From the NCBI RefSeq assembly GCF_019734885.1, contig NZ_JAAXCM010000032.1:62001-126000 (forward strand): DNA of 64,000 bases, read 5' to 3'. Shown here piece after piece: positions 45,477-53,332 of the stretch. Origin of the DNA: Pseudocoprococcus catus (GTDB lineage Bacteria; Bacillota; Clostridia; Lachnospirales; Lachnospiraceae). The notes under the pieces are model-generated. The model searched no databases, was not told the origin of the DNA, and saw only the letters and a list, made by a program, of their open reading frames with translations. A program made the position numbers and the translations under genes. Positions within the stretch are counted from its first letter, which is position 1. Every line of letters begins with the position of its first letter.

Positions 45477-45695
45477 TTAACGATTCACCGTAATCTTGGA
45501 TGCCATGCCACGATTCAAGGCTACTCTTGAACCTTTGACAGCAATAATCATGCCGGCATCTGTATTGCCGACAACTTCAACATCTGTTCCGGCAGCAAAT
45601 CCCAGATTATGCAGATGATGGATAACATCTTCCTTGCCACGGATATCTGTGATCGTACCCGACTCTCCTACACCTAATAAAGCTAAAGGCATCAT
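45477..45695 (-). CDS. feoA: FeoA-domain protein (first copy)
   Basis: A 72-residue FeoA: GVGESGTITDI, HHLHNLGFAAGTDVEVVG and VKGSRVALNRGMASKI. Two ATGs in a row follow AGGAGG. It is the first gene of the feo operon. Two dissimilar FeoA proteins encoded in tandem are common in clostridia and may form a heteromeric regulator. Confidence 0.92.
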   Translation of the reverse strand: MMPLALLGVGESGTITDIRGKEDVIHHLHNLGFAAGTDVEVVGNTDAGMIIAVKGSRVALNRGMASKITVNR

Positions 45696-45770
45696 GTTTC
45701 CTCCTTTAATTCAGGTCCATGTATGCAGAACCTGGTGCATTTATTGATAACGGCTATCATTTACATTGCT

Positions 45771-45806
45771 ATTATACGCATTCACAAGGTTAGTGTCAAC
45801 TATCTT
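45771..45806 (-). promoter_or_regulatory. Consensus feo promoter with overlapping operator
   Basis: On the minus strand TTGACA (45794-45799) and TATAAT (45771-45776) are exactly 17 bases apart. An imperfect palindrome containing AGGTTAGTGTCAACT (plus strand, 45787-45801) overlaps the -35 box and resembles the DtxR-like box at 38250. I saw nothing else in the remaining bases up to 46026 apart from AT-rich DNA. Confidence 0.82.
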
Positions 45807-46026
45807 TTTTAGTTTTATTGAAAAATATTCTCATTTTCATCTATTTCAATGCAATTTTGTAAGTTCTTACTGAAAAATCCTTTCAATATTAGCCACTCAT
45901 TGAAAAAATTTACCTATATCACACTTAAACCTTACTGAGATTACAGATAAGCCTTTGATAGACTGGCCCAATATATGCTATACTCTTTTTATATCTATTA
46001 CGAACCTCTACAAAAGGAGTATTATC

Positions 46027-46722
46027 ATGCCAAGTGTTATTTTTCATTTAACCGAAGCCAAGCTCATCACTCAACACCTGCGCAAGGCATCTGCTGATTA
46101 CCCGTTTACCCATATACACGGATGGCAGAACGATTTCACCATCGGAAGTATCCTGCCCGATGCCATTCCTCGGCCATTAAAATATAAGACCCATTTCTGG
46201 CATCCGTCTGATTTCTCCCATGTGGTGATCGCACCAGATCTTAATTTATGGCAGAAAACATATCCGAATACCCTGAAAGAACCGATGCTGATCGGCTATC
46301 TTGCCCATCTTCATCTGGATTATCTGTATTTCACCGAGTATCTGCCATCTATTGTCCGCTTTTTAAATGAACAGGGACTGGATGAAACAGAATCTTTAAA
46401 GGCAGTCTCTGTCCAAATCCGTCAAACAGGGGAACAGATGCCTGTGATGACCTTTTTCTCCAAAGATTATTTTTACGGTGACTATATCCGGATGAGTCCG
46501 CATCTTATTGAGAAATATCATCTTTCCATGCCTGCTTCACCAATCCATCCATGGCCGGTGAATGAGACAGATTTTGCCGCCTATCGCCAGTTCTGCAAAC
46601 TGGCTTTTGCCGATCTGTCACTGGACATAAAAAAAGAGCCGGTCAGGATATTCGACCCGACCGACTTCGAAAACTTTGTAAATAAAGCTGCTGAAACATT
46701 TATTCAACAGTTTATCCGATAG
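46027..46722 (+). CDS. Hypothetical protein, Zn-dependent PLC-like
   Basis: A 231-residue cytoplasmic protein. HLTEAKLI, IGSILPDA, KTHFWHPSDFSHV and GYLAHLHLDYLYF place His and Asp residues much as in the zinc-dependent phospholipase C/S1-P1 nuclease-like helical fold found in many clostridial proteins. No signal peptide is present, so a secreted phospholipase is unlikely. Family assignment is tentative. AAAGGAG precedes the ATG. Confidence 0.68.
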   Translation: MPSVIFHLTEAKLITQHLRKASADYPFTHIHGWQNDFTIGSILPDAIPRPLKYKTHFWHPSDFSHVVIAPDLNLWQKTYPNTLKEPMLIGYLAHLHLDYLYFTEYLPSIVRFLNEQGLDETESLKAVSVQIRQTGEQMPVMTFFSKDYFYGDYIRMSPHLIEKYHLSMPASPIHPWPVNETDFAAYRQFCKLAFADLSLDIKKEPVRIFDPTDFENFVNKAAETFIQQFIR

Positions 46723-46812
46723 TTTTTATAATCGTTTACTCTGTTTGCACTACGATTTACCGTTTCAATCTGCAGCACACCGTATTATTTGCTGTCTATC
46801 ACTTCAAGCATT

Positions 46813-47814
46813 TTATGCCGCAACAATTTTCTCAAACTCACGAAGTTTCTGCTTTGCTTCCGGACTCAGATTACGCGGAACCTGAATCTGAACAGCTGCA
46901 TACATATCACCATGAACAGACGGATCCTTCATGGAAACAATGCCTTTGCCACGGAGTCTGATCTTGCTGCCGGACTGAATACCGGCAGGAATCTTGCATT
47001 TCACACTGCCCTTCAGAGTATTCACAATGGCCTCACCGCCAAAAACAGCCGTTGTAAACGGAACAGAAATTGTTGTATAGACATCCATGCCCTTTCGTTC
47101 ATATCCCGGCTTCTCATCTACATGGATCTTCAGAAGCAGATCGCCTGCTTCGCCGCCATTCATACCCAGACCGCCTTTGCCGCGAAGACGGATACTCTTG
47201 CCATCCTCAATGCCTGCCGGTACACGCACCTTCAGGCTCTGAGCCGGAGCACCCTGCCCACTGCTTAAATTAATCACTTTCTCACAGCCAAAGGCTGCAT
47301 CTTCAAAGCTGACTCGGATCTCGGCATGAAGATCCTGTCCTTTGCTCTTGAAACTTCTACCGCCAAAGCCGCTGCCGTAGCTCTGCTTGAATCCCTGACC
47401 GCCGAAACCGCTGCTTCTGCCGTGGAACATATCCCCGAAAATATCTCCAAAGATATCATCCATATTACCATTCTGGCCACCCTTAAAATGGAACTCCTGA
47501 TAACCGCCATTGCCGCCGAAACCGCCCTGGAAACCGCCAAAGCCGCTGCCTGCACCTGCACCGCCGTAAGCGCCGCCTGCTGCACCTTCTTCAAAGGCTG
47601 CAAACCCATACTGATCATACAGTTTTCTCTTCTTCTCATCACCGAGAACATTATAGGCTTCTGTGACTTCCTTAAACTTCTGCTCTGCCTGCTTATCCCC
47701 CGGATTCGTATCCGGATGATACTTCTTCGCCAGTTTTCTATATGCACGCTTAATCGCCTTGTCGTCTGCTTTTTTATCTATACCAAGAACTTCATAATAA
47801 TCTCTCTTAGCCAT
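46813..47814 (-). CDS. DnaJ-class co-chaperone (CbpA-like)
   Basis: A 333-residue J protein: J domain (1-70) with the HPD motif in [11 protein letters not shown], a Gly/Phe-rich linker (~75-160) and the C-terminal substrate-binding domains (~165-325). It lacks the zinc-finger of true DnaJ, so it resembles CbpA. It would stimulate DnaK ATPase; no dnaK or grpE is nearby and no CIRCE operator is visible. GGAGG precedes the ATG. Confidence 0.93.
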   Translation of the reverse strand: MAKRDYYEVLGIDKKADDKAIKRAYRKLAKKYHPDTNPGDKQAEQKFKEVTEAYNVLGDEKKRKLYDQYGFAAFEEGAAGGAYGGAGAGSGFGGFQGGFGGNGGYQEFHFKGGQNGNMDDIFGDIFGDMFHGRSSGFGGQGFKQSYGSGFGGRSFKSKGQDLHAEIRVSFEDAAFGCEKVINLSSGQGAPAQSLKVRVPAGIEDGKSIRLRGKGGLGMNGGEAGDLLLKIHVDEKPGYERKGMDVYTTISVPFTTAVFGGEAIVNTLKGSVKCKIPAGIQSGSKIRLRGKGIVSMKDPSVHGDMYAAVQIQVPRNLSPEAKQKLREFEKIVAA

Positions 47815-47959
47815 CACTGTCCACCTCCGTCTTTATAAGACCTTTCTGAACTTCTTCTATTCTGAACGCATCATGTTAATAGAGGACACGGCCATAGTCG
47901 TATCCTCTTCAACGCTTTTTGTTCTATTTGTACTATAACATTCATTTCTTATAATGTCA

Positions 47960-48230
47960 ATAGACTTCACAAAAAATCTTCTGTATAAGTCTATCTTACA
48001 ACTAAGTATACTTTCATTATACAAAGTATGGCTTCACTTAGTTGTTCCGATGCTATTAATTTTATCTCAGTCGAGAAGACTCCCACCTCTTTCAGGTGGT
48101 AAGTAACAGCAAATTTGTCTCCGTGGGAGTCCAATCTCCGACTGAGATAAACGCTCCGCGAGGATGCGCAGTGATTCTGTAAAGAATATGTCAGCTTACG
48201 CTGAACAGAATCACGCGCCAAGTCTCGCGG
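47960..48230. repeat. Cluster of nested palindromes, unassigned
   Basis: Four adjacent hairpins: ATAGACTT/AAGTCTAT (47960-47994); ACAACTAAGT/ACTTAGTTGT (47998-48045); ATCTCAGTCG/CGACTGAGAT with GACTCCCA/TGGGAGTC inside (48064-48148); CCGCGAG/CTCGCGG with GTGATTCTGT/ACAGAATCAC inside (48156-48230). No credible protein is encoded. It could be the end of a lost IS200/IS605-type element, a palindromic nonautonomous element or a structured RNA. A further hairpin at 47881-47908 lies in the dnaJ-like leader. The rest of the 440-base gap holds nothing I recognise. Confidence 0.7.
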
Positions 48231-48256
48231 CCGCTCGACTTGAATTCAATAGCTCC

Positions 48257-48820
48257 TTAATATGCGAACACCATAATCCTCTCCCTTGGGTTCTCCCCAT
48301 CAAACAAGTCCCGGCAGTCTATCTCATCCACAAAGGAAAGCATATCCACTGTCATCAGTTCACTGATATACTCATCTGACGGATAATAGAAGAACAACTG
48401 TATCTCACGGGGATTTTCATAGTAGGAATCTTCAATTTTTGCCAGAACTTTTCGAAGAATCTCTACTGAAAAAGGATTGAAGAAAAATACTCTGTCCACC
48501 TCTGCAGGTACAACGTAGTTCTCAGCATTCCCCATGACGAATTCCGTCCGGCTGCCTGATACGGCATGGCGTTTGTTTTCGCAGACTGTTTCATATATTC
48601 TGCTATCATATTCCACACCGACGGAACGACATCTTGTCTGGTAGGACAGAAAAAAGTCCACACGCCCTTTTCCGCACCCATAATCCAGCAGGCAATTACT
48701 TTTCCGTATATAGCCGTTGCCTGCCAATCGCTCCAGTACCGAATACGGCGTCGGCTCATAAGGGTATCGGTACTGATCCGAACGTGAATCATCGCGTCCC
48801 GAAGTTTTTATTTTCAACAA
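48257..48820 (-). CDS. SAM-dependent methyltransferase
   Basis: A 187-residue class I methyltransferase-like protein: YEPTPYSVLERL, motif I LLDYGCGKGR, an acidic residue in GVEYD, and FFFNPFS in the motif IV position. The target is unknown. The only in-frame starts upstream are TTG codons with a weak site, so the exact N-terminus is uncertain. It stands next to the palindrome cluster. Confidence 0.8.
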   Translation of the reverse strand: MLKIKTSGRDDSRSDQYRYPYEPTPYSVLERLAGNGYIRKSNCLLDYGCGKGRVDFFLSYQTRCRSVGVEYDSRIYETVCENKRHAVSGSRTEFVMGNAENYVVPAEVDRVFFFNPFSVEILRKVLAKIEDSYYENPREIQLFFYYPSDEYISELMTVDMLSFVDEIDCRDLFDGENPRERIMVFAY

Positions 48821-48960
48821 TTTATCCCATTGTGTCTCATTCGTATCTATATTATCTCACCTGTGCTTTCATAATAAATGATTCGATCACCGAAACTACT
48901 TTTCTTTTTCATTCAGTCGTACTTTTCCCATATCTCTATTGATCCTCCATCTCGTAATTG

Positions 48961-49030
48961 CAGTTTTTGCTCACTCCGGGACTCGCCCCAAAAAAGCTTC
49001 TGGTATACTGATTATATCAAAACGAAGCAA
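48961..49030 (+). repeat. Upstream repeat, copy 1
   Basis: Shared core with copies at ~50531 and ~50779: TTTTT-C-C, (C/T)CGGG, a 23-24 base gap, TCTGGTATACTGATTA and ATCAAAA. It ends about 50 bases before the first Cys-rich small gene. TATACT may be a -10 box, but no sigma-A -35 box is at the right distance; the conserved CGGG may be the upstream element. The rest of 48821-48960 shows no feature. Confidence 0.7.
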
Positions 49031-49080
49031 TCCAAAAATGATTGCAAAAATATGATTTTAATTAAATGGAGGAATTTATT

Positions 49081-49221
49081 ATGGAAAACTATGGAAGATG
49101 TAAAAATTGTGAATACGGTGAACCTTCTGGTTGCAGCTGGAAATGGAGCTGTACATGGTATCACACACTGGAAGACCCGGATAAACTCAGAGATTGTAAT
49201 CGCTATAAAGAACGCGATTAA
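49081..49221 (+). CDS. 46-residue Cys-rich protein, copy 1
   Basis: A 46-residue protein with five Cys (7, 10, 18, 24, 39) and three Trp, opening MENYGRCKNCEYG with a CxxC. It has no signal peptide. A second copy at 50899-51039 differs at only two positions (Asn9/Asp, Lys43/Arg). GGAGG precedes the ATG. A metal-binding or redox role is suggested only by the Cys pattern and the thiol-related neighbours; no family is recognised. Confidence 0.82.
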   Translation: MENYGRCKNCEYGEPSGCSWKWSCTWYHTLEDPDKLRDCNRYKERD

Positions 49222-49234
49222 GACAATCTCTCAC

Positions 49235-49260
49235 AAAAGGCTGCCACCGGGCAGCCTTTT
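49235..49260 (+). terminator. Intrinsic terminator
   Basis: AAAAGGCTGC (49235-49244) pairs with GCAGCCTTTT (49251-49260). Confidence 0.92.
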
Positions 49261-49289
49261 CTTCTGTAAGCAAATATCTTTAGTACTAT

Positions 49290-49700
49290 TTAAATAATAA
49301 TTCCTTTTAAATGATCCATCTCATGCTGACAGATTTGTGCCGTCCAACCACTGAGTTTCTGGCGGCGCACTGTCCAGCTCATATCTCTGTACTCCACTTC
49401 GATTTCTCTGTATCTTGTCGTCTTCCTCACACCTGTCAATGACAAACAGCCCTCTTCCGTCTCATAAGGACCACTTTTCTTCAATAATACCGGATTAAAC
49501 ATCACCAAATCAACAATTCCCATATTCACAATAATGACATTCTTTTTTATCCCTATCATGTTTGCTGCCATGCCAACACATTCCGCACGATGGGATTTTA
49601 ATGTGTCCTGCAAATCACGGCCGATCTGAATATCAGCCTCTGTCGCCGGTTCTGATTTCTGGCCCAGGAAAAATATATCCTTTGTAATTTTTCTAACCAT
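49290..49700 (-). CDS. Peptide deformylase-like protein
   Basis: A 136-residue deformylase-fold protein with metal ligands in EEGCLS and QHEMDH. The first motif is GMAANM rather than GLAATQ, so the usual Gln is Met, and the preceding Gly is Cys. It may still be active or be a divergent paralogue. Its start overlaps the end of the ArsC/Spx-like gene by 8 bases, so the two are coupled. Confidence 0.82.
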   Translation of the reverse strand: MVRKITKDIFFLGQKSEPATEADIQIGRDLQDTLKSHRAECVGMAANMIGIKKNVIIVNMGIVDLVMFNPVLLKKSGPYETEEGCLSLTGVRKTTRYREIEVEYRDMSWTVRRQKLSGWTAQICQHEMDHLKGIII

Positions 49701-50046
49701 TGATTTTGTCTTCCCACTCTTTCTCTTTGAATCCCGTCAGTACGAAATCGTCCCCAATGACCAGCGGCCGCTTCACCAGCATACCATCTGTTGCCAGAAG
49801 CTTCAGCTGTTCATCCTCAGACATTTCTTTCAGCTTGTCCTTCAGATTCATTTGTTTGTACAATATCCCGCTGGTATTAAAGAATTTTTTCAGCGGCAGG
49901 CCACTCATTTCATACCAGGCTTTCAATTCCTCGTAAGACGGATTCTCCTCTTTAATTGGCCTTTCATCAAAAACAACCTGATTGACCTCAAGCCATTTCA
50001 AAGCTTTCAGACATGTACTGCATTTTCTATAAACTAAAACTTTCAA
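49693..50046 (-). CDS. ArsC/Spx-family protein
   Basis: A 117-residue thioredoxin-fold protein with CSTC at residues 9-12 and a conserved Arg in KRPLVIGDD. In ArsC the CxxxxxR/Arg set reduces arsenate; in Spx the CxxC senses disulfide stress. The CxxC here is closer to Spx/YffB types. TTG start after AAGGAGG. Co-transcribed with the deformylase-like gene. Confidence 0.85.
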   Translation of the reverse strand: MKVLVYRKCSTCLKALKWLEVNQVVFDERPIKEENPSYEELKAWYEMSGLPLKKFFNTSGILYKQMNLKDKLKEMSEDEQLKLLATDGMLVKRPLVIGDDFVLTGFKEKEWEDKING

Positions 50047-50172
50047 AGTTTTACCTCCTTTTGGGGTTAAATTATAAGGCGGTGTCTGTCATGGATTTTC
50101 TTACATCCTTAACTGTTGCCGTTCTGGCAAGTGTTATTTGCCATCTTATCTGCAAATGACTCACGGTGACAA

Positions 50173-50373
50173 TTATTTCTCTTTATAATAAAGCTGACAA
50201 TGACAATAGCCCTCAAAATCCGGATCCTGAATCTGTGCTTTGAATTCATCACAAATACACTTATACTCCGGTTTGACCTCCAGTCTGCACGGGCAGTAAC
50301 CTTCTTTCCGTTTCAGACCTTCCTTGACTCTCGCAACGATTTCACGATCTTCGTTCAAACGCACTTTACCCAT
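50173..50373 (-). CDS. Ferredoxin-thioredoxin reductase catalytic-type protein
   Basis: A 66-residue protein with GYCPCRL, KCICDEF and YCHCQLY, i.e. a CPC...CIC...CHC series like the catalytic subunit of ferredoxin:thioredoxin reductase, which combines a 4Fe-4S cluster with a redox disulfide. It is shorter than the plant protein, with closer spacing of the first two motifs, like other small clostridial members. The ATG after AAGGGG is preferred. It is preceded by its own promoter. Confidence 0.8.
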   Translation of the reverse strand: MGKVRLNEDREIVARVKEGLKRKEGYCPCRLEVKPEYKCICDEFKAQIQDPDFEGYCHCQLYYKEK

Positions 50374-50430
50374 CTGCAACGCCCCTTTTCTTAATAGTAT
50401 CCTCCCACTTTGTATTTCGTGATCGCTATT

Positions 50431-50459
50431 ATTTTAGCATACTAAACATGTCTATTCAA
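50431..50459 (-). promoter_or_regulatory. Promoter of the FTR-like gene
   Basis: On the minus strand TTGAAT (50454-50459) and TAAAAT (50431-50436), 17 bases apart. Confidence 0.65.
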
Positions 50460-50530
50460 TTATGTTCCCATTAAGATTTGCTGATAAAAAGCACCTCCCG
50501 TAAAGGCGTCTCCTTCTCCAAATGCTGACT

Positions 50531-50600
50531 GCGATTTTTTCACCATCCGGGCACAACTCCCTTAAAGGCCTCTGATATACTGATTACATCAAAAGAAAAC
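50531..50600 (+). repeat. Upstream repeat, copy 2
   Basis: Same core as copies 1 and 3 (TTTTTTCACC, CCGGGC, TCTGATATACTGATTA, ATCAAAAG). It is followed not by the Cys-rich gene but by a broken reading frame. Confidence 0.7.
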
Positions 50601-50767
50601 AGGCAACAGGCTTTACAACACCGGAAGCTGTCAAGCGAGAAATGCTTTGCCAGTTTAACTGGTCGAATATCTCAACCAATATCACAGAGCTGAATGTGTT
50701 TGATCATGGTGATTTCACCCATACACCAATGGTCACATTCCGCTTTGAAGCCCAGTACAGAGACTAA
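50576..50767 (+). pseudogene. Orphan reading-frame remnant
   Basis: The frame is open from 50576 to a TAA at 50765 and encodes protein-like sequence (GFTTPEAVKREMLCQF..., then FDHGDFTHTPMVTFRFEAQY), but the first ATG is mid-frame at 50642 and has no ribosome site. It looks like the C-terminal end of a lost gene placed behind upstream-repeat copy 2. I do not recognise the parent family. Confidence 0.45.
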
Positions 50768-50778
50768 ATTTAACCCCG

Positions 50779-50850
50779 ATTTTTTCACGGTTCGGGAACA
50801 CCTCTCAAAAGAACTTCTGATATACTTAAATCATCAAAACAAAGCAATCC
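50779..50850 (+). repeat. Upstream repeat, copy 3
   Basis: Same core as copy 1 (TTTTTTCACG, TCGGGA, TTCTGATATACTT, ATCAAAACAAAGCAATCC) and followed at the same distance by the second Cys-rich gene; similarity to copy 1 continues to that gene's ATG. Confidence 0.75.
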
Positions 50851-50898
50851 CAAATGATTGCAAGAAAATATTATTTTAATCAAATGGAGGTATTTATT

Positions 50899-51039
50899 AT
50901 GGAAAACTACGGAAGATGTAAAGATTGTGAATACGGTGAACCTTCTGGTTGCAGCTGGAAATGGAGCTGTACATGGTATCATACACTGGAAGACCCGGAT
51001 AAACTCAGAGATTGCAATCGCTATAGAGAACGCGATTAA
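50899..51039 (+). CDS. 46-residue Cys-rich protein, copy 2
   Basis: Differs from the protein at 49081-49221 only by Asp9 and Arg43; all five Cys and three Trp are kept. GGAGG lies before the ATG. Conservation of coding sequence, spacing and leader shows a recent duplication with selection on the protein or ongoing gene conversion. Confidence 0.85.
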   Translation: MENYGRCKDCEYGEPSGCSWKWSCTWYHTLEDPDKLRDCNRYRERD

Positions 51040-51051
51040 GCAATCTCCTAC

Positions 51052-51100
51052 AAAAAAGGCTATCGCTTAACGATTGAAACCGTTAAGCGATAGCCTTTTT
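51052..51100. terminator. Bidirectional terminator
   Basis: A ~20-bp perfect stem (51052-51072 with 51081-51100, containing GGCTATCGCTTAACG) ends in A and T runs between convergent genes. Confidence 0.95.
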
Positions 51101-51114
51101 TATTACATCATTCA

Positions 51115-53163
51115 CTATTTCCGAATAATATCATAATCTTCCAGTACTTTCTCAACCACCGTTCCATGAATCATCTTCAAAAGAGGCTTCTTCACCAGAT
51201 TCAGCGGTCCAGGAAGTTCAATATCCAATGGCGATTTGCCGTCCATGAGTTTCACGGTGCTGTCGAGTAGTTCTCTGATATCATAAACACTACCCCAGAC
51301 CTCCGGTACACCTCTATCTACACCCAGCAGACCATACACGGCTTCCATCGCTGTACGTACGGAATATTCTGTGGTGAAAACCGTATCTCTCGGTGTTTCT
51401 GCAAACTGTCCAAGGAATGCAAAGTTCACGCAGCCATCCGGGATAACATCCGGTCTGTCACCTTTTGCTCTCGGCATGAAGAATGCAGTGATATAAGGCA
51501 TCATGGTCGGAACGCAAATCGCACTGTTTTCTGCCAGATCCATAATCTGATCTTCCGGAACGCCCAGATGATACAGCCATTCTGCTGTGATTTCCCTACC
51601 TGTACAATCCTTCATCGGTTTCTTAATAAAATCACCCGGTACATCTGTAAACAGGCCATACACCCATACGCAGACTTTATCTTTGTCCTGCTCTTTAAAC
51701 TGTCCCTGTCTGTTAATGGTCCAGCTCAGAAGCCAACTGGAATCCTGACAGCTGACGATGCCTCCTGTAACGACATTGCCTGTTCTCGGATCACGTTTGC
51801 AGATGTTGGTAATATAAGGAATAATCTTATCATCCAGTGTTGTGACAGTTGCGGACTCCCAGTTTGTCTTGGCCACATCTGAGCAGAATTTCTCCGGATG
51901 TCCGAAGGACGGGTCCTGTCTGGCAATATTTTTCCAGAGGCTCCAGACACCGCTTGTTCTGACTTCCGCATCACCATTCGGCGCATGATTCTGATCGCCG
52001 TAAATCGTTCCCTCTGTACAGCTGCCGTTTGTAACAAATACAAGGTCGTTTTCTGTCAGCATAATGCCGTTTTCCTTGCCATTGACTTTGCACTCGATCA
52101 GAGACGCAATCTTCTTTCCATTCTCAAACTTGAAGACAACATTCGTCACTTCTGTATTAAACTGGAAATCAACCCCGGCATCTTCAAGATATTTCTGCAT
52201 TGGCAGGATCAGAGATTCATACTGATTGTATCTTGTGAATTTCAAAGCACTGAAATCCGGCAGACCGGCAATATGATGAATAAATCTCTGGAAATACAGC
52301 TTCATTTCCAGTGCGCTATGCCAGTTTTCGAAAGCAAACATGGTGCGCCAGTACATCCAGAATGTTGAATTGAAGACTTCATCATCGAAAACATCTTCAA
52401 TGGTTTTATCGTAAAGGTCTTCATCCTTCATCATGAACAACTTCATGATTTCCATGCAACCCTTCTGGCTGAGATTAAATTTGCCATCTGTATGGGCATC
52501 TTTGCCCCGATTCACCGTTGCTCTGCAAAGCGAATAGTTCGGATCATGCTTATTCAGCCAATAAAATTCATCCAGTACAGATGCTCCCGGAATTTCAAGG
52601 GATGGAATACTGTGGAACAAATCCCATAAACATTCGAAATGATTCTCCATTTCACGACCGCCACGCATGATATAGCCACGGCTCGGGTCGAAGATACCGT
52701 CACAGGCCCCGCCTGCAATATCCATAGCTTCAAGAATATGAATATGCTCTCCCGGCATCTGTCCGTCACGAACAAGAAAACATGCCGCTGCCAGAGAAGC
52801 AAGACCACTGCCTACGATATAGGCATGCTTTTCCTCCACACCCTCCGGCTTTTCCGGTCTGGCAAAAGCTTCATAATTACCATTGGTATAATAAATGCCC
52901 TTGCTGTTTTTCTCATATTTGCCGCGCTCTGTATTGCGGTAACTATTGTTGACTGCTGAATTCCTGTCGTCTTTCTTATTAAATGTCCAACCTGAATTTA
53001 TTTTATGCTGTGTCAATGACCAACCAGAATTTGCCTTATCCCGGATGTCGTTCTGTGATGTACCGTTCTGATTCTTCTTATCCTGAGACTTCTTCGCCAC
53101 ATAAACCGCTGTGCCTGCTACCGCAGCCGCTGCCATACCTAATGTTAATTTCTTTTTAGCCAT
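51115..53163 (-). CDS. ohyA: Oleate hydratase (MCRA family)
   Basis: A 682-residue FAD protein that adds water to the double bond of oleate or linoleate. AYIVGSGLASLAAACFLVRDG is the dinucleotide-binding motif and RGGREMENHFECLWDL the family hallmark. The enzyme proper starts near residue 100; ahead of it is an unusual extension with a hydrophobic stretch (~5-24), a KKSQDKKNQN basic part and a repeated NSGW motif. The extension may tether the enzyme to the membrane. It helps detoxify unsaturated fatty acids. A TetR gene and operator lie just upstream. Confidence 0.93.
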   Translation of the reverse strand: MAKKKLTLGMAAAAVAGTAVYVAKKSQDKKNQNGTSQNDIRDKANSGWSLTQHKINSGWTFNKKDDRNSAVNNSYRNTERGKYEKNSKGIYYTNGNYEAFARPEKPEGVEEKHAYIVGSGLASLAAACFLVRDGQMPGEHIHILEAMDIAGGACDGIFDPSRGYIMRGGREMENHFECLWDLFHSIPSLEIPGASVLDEFYWLNKHDPNYSLCRATVNRGKDAHTDGKFNLSQKGCMEIMKLFMMKDEDLYDKTIEDVFDDEVFNSTFWMYWRTMFAFENWHSALEMKLYFQRFIHHIAGLPDFSALKFTRYNQYESLILPMQKYLEDAGVDFQFNTEVTNVVFKFENGKKIASLIECKVNGKENGIMLTENDLVFVTNGSCTEGTIYGDQNHAPNGDAEVRTSGVWSLWKNIARQDPSFGHPEKFCSDVAKTNWESATVTTLDDKIIPYITNICKRDPRTGNVVTGGIVSCQDSSWLLSWTINRQGQFKEQDKDKVCVWVYGLFTDVPGDFIKKPMKDCTGREITAEWLYHLGVPEDQIMDLAENSAICVPTMMPYITAFFMPRAKGDRPDVIPDGCVNFAFLGQFAETPRDTVFTTEYSVRTAMEAVYGLLGVDRGVPEVWGSVYDIRELLDSTVKLMDGKSPLDIELPGPLNLVKKPLLKMIHGTVVEKVLEDYDIIRK

Positions 53164-53216
53164 ATAGATAACCACCTTTCTTCAAATAGCTGCACATTGA
53201 CACTCTGTTGCGTTTG

Positions 53217-53227
53217 GTACAGTGTAC
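53217..53227. promoter_or_regulatory. Probable TetR operator
   Basis: GTACAGTGTAC is a perfect 11-base palindrome between the TetR gene and the oleate hydratase gene, ~55 bases before the hydratase start. Confidence 0.5.
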
Positions 53228-53332
53228 AACCGATATTGGATGTCTTTCATCTGTTATTAAGTGATGCCTATATAGTATGACCGATTTTGTCTTTTTTCAA
53301 TTTACAAAAAAAGAGAAATGATAAAAAACTTA

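Noticed and set aside
47991-48221. 76-residue open frame on the minus strand
   Set aside because: It runs through four hairpins, has no ribosome site and no recognisable protein character.
48228-48247. NotI and EcoRI sites close together, suggesting vector sequence
   Set aside because: The NotI site belongs to the natural hairpin arm, another NotI site lies in the ArsC/Spx gene, and no vector-like sequence flanks them.
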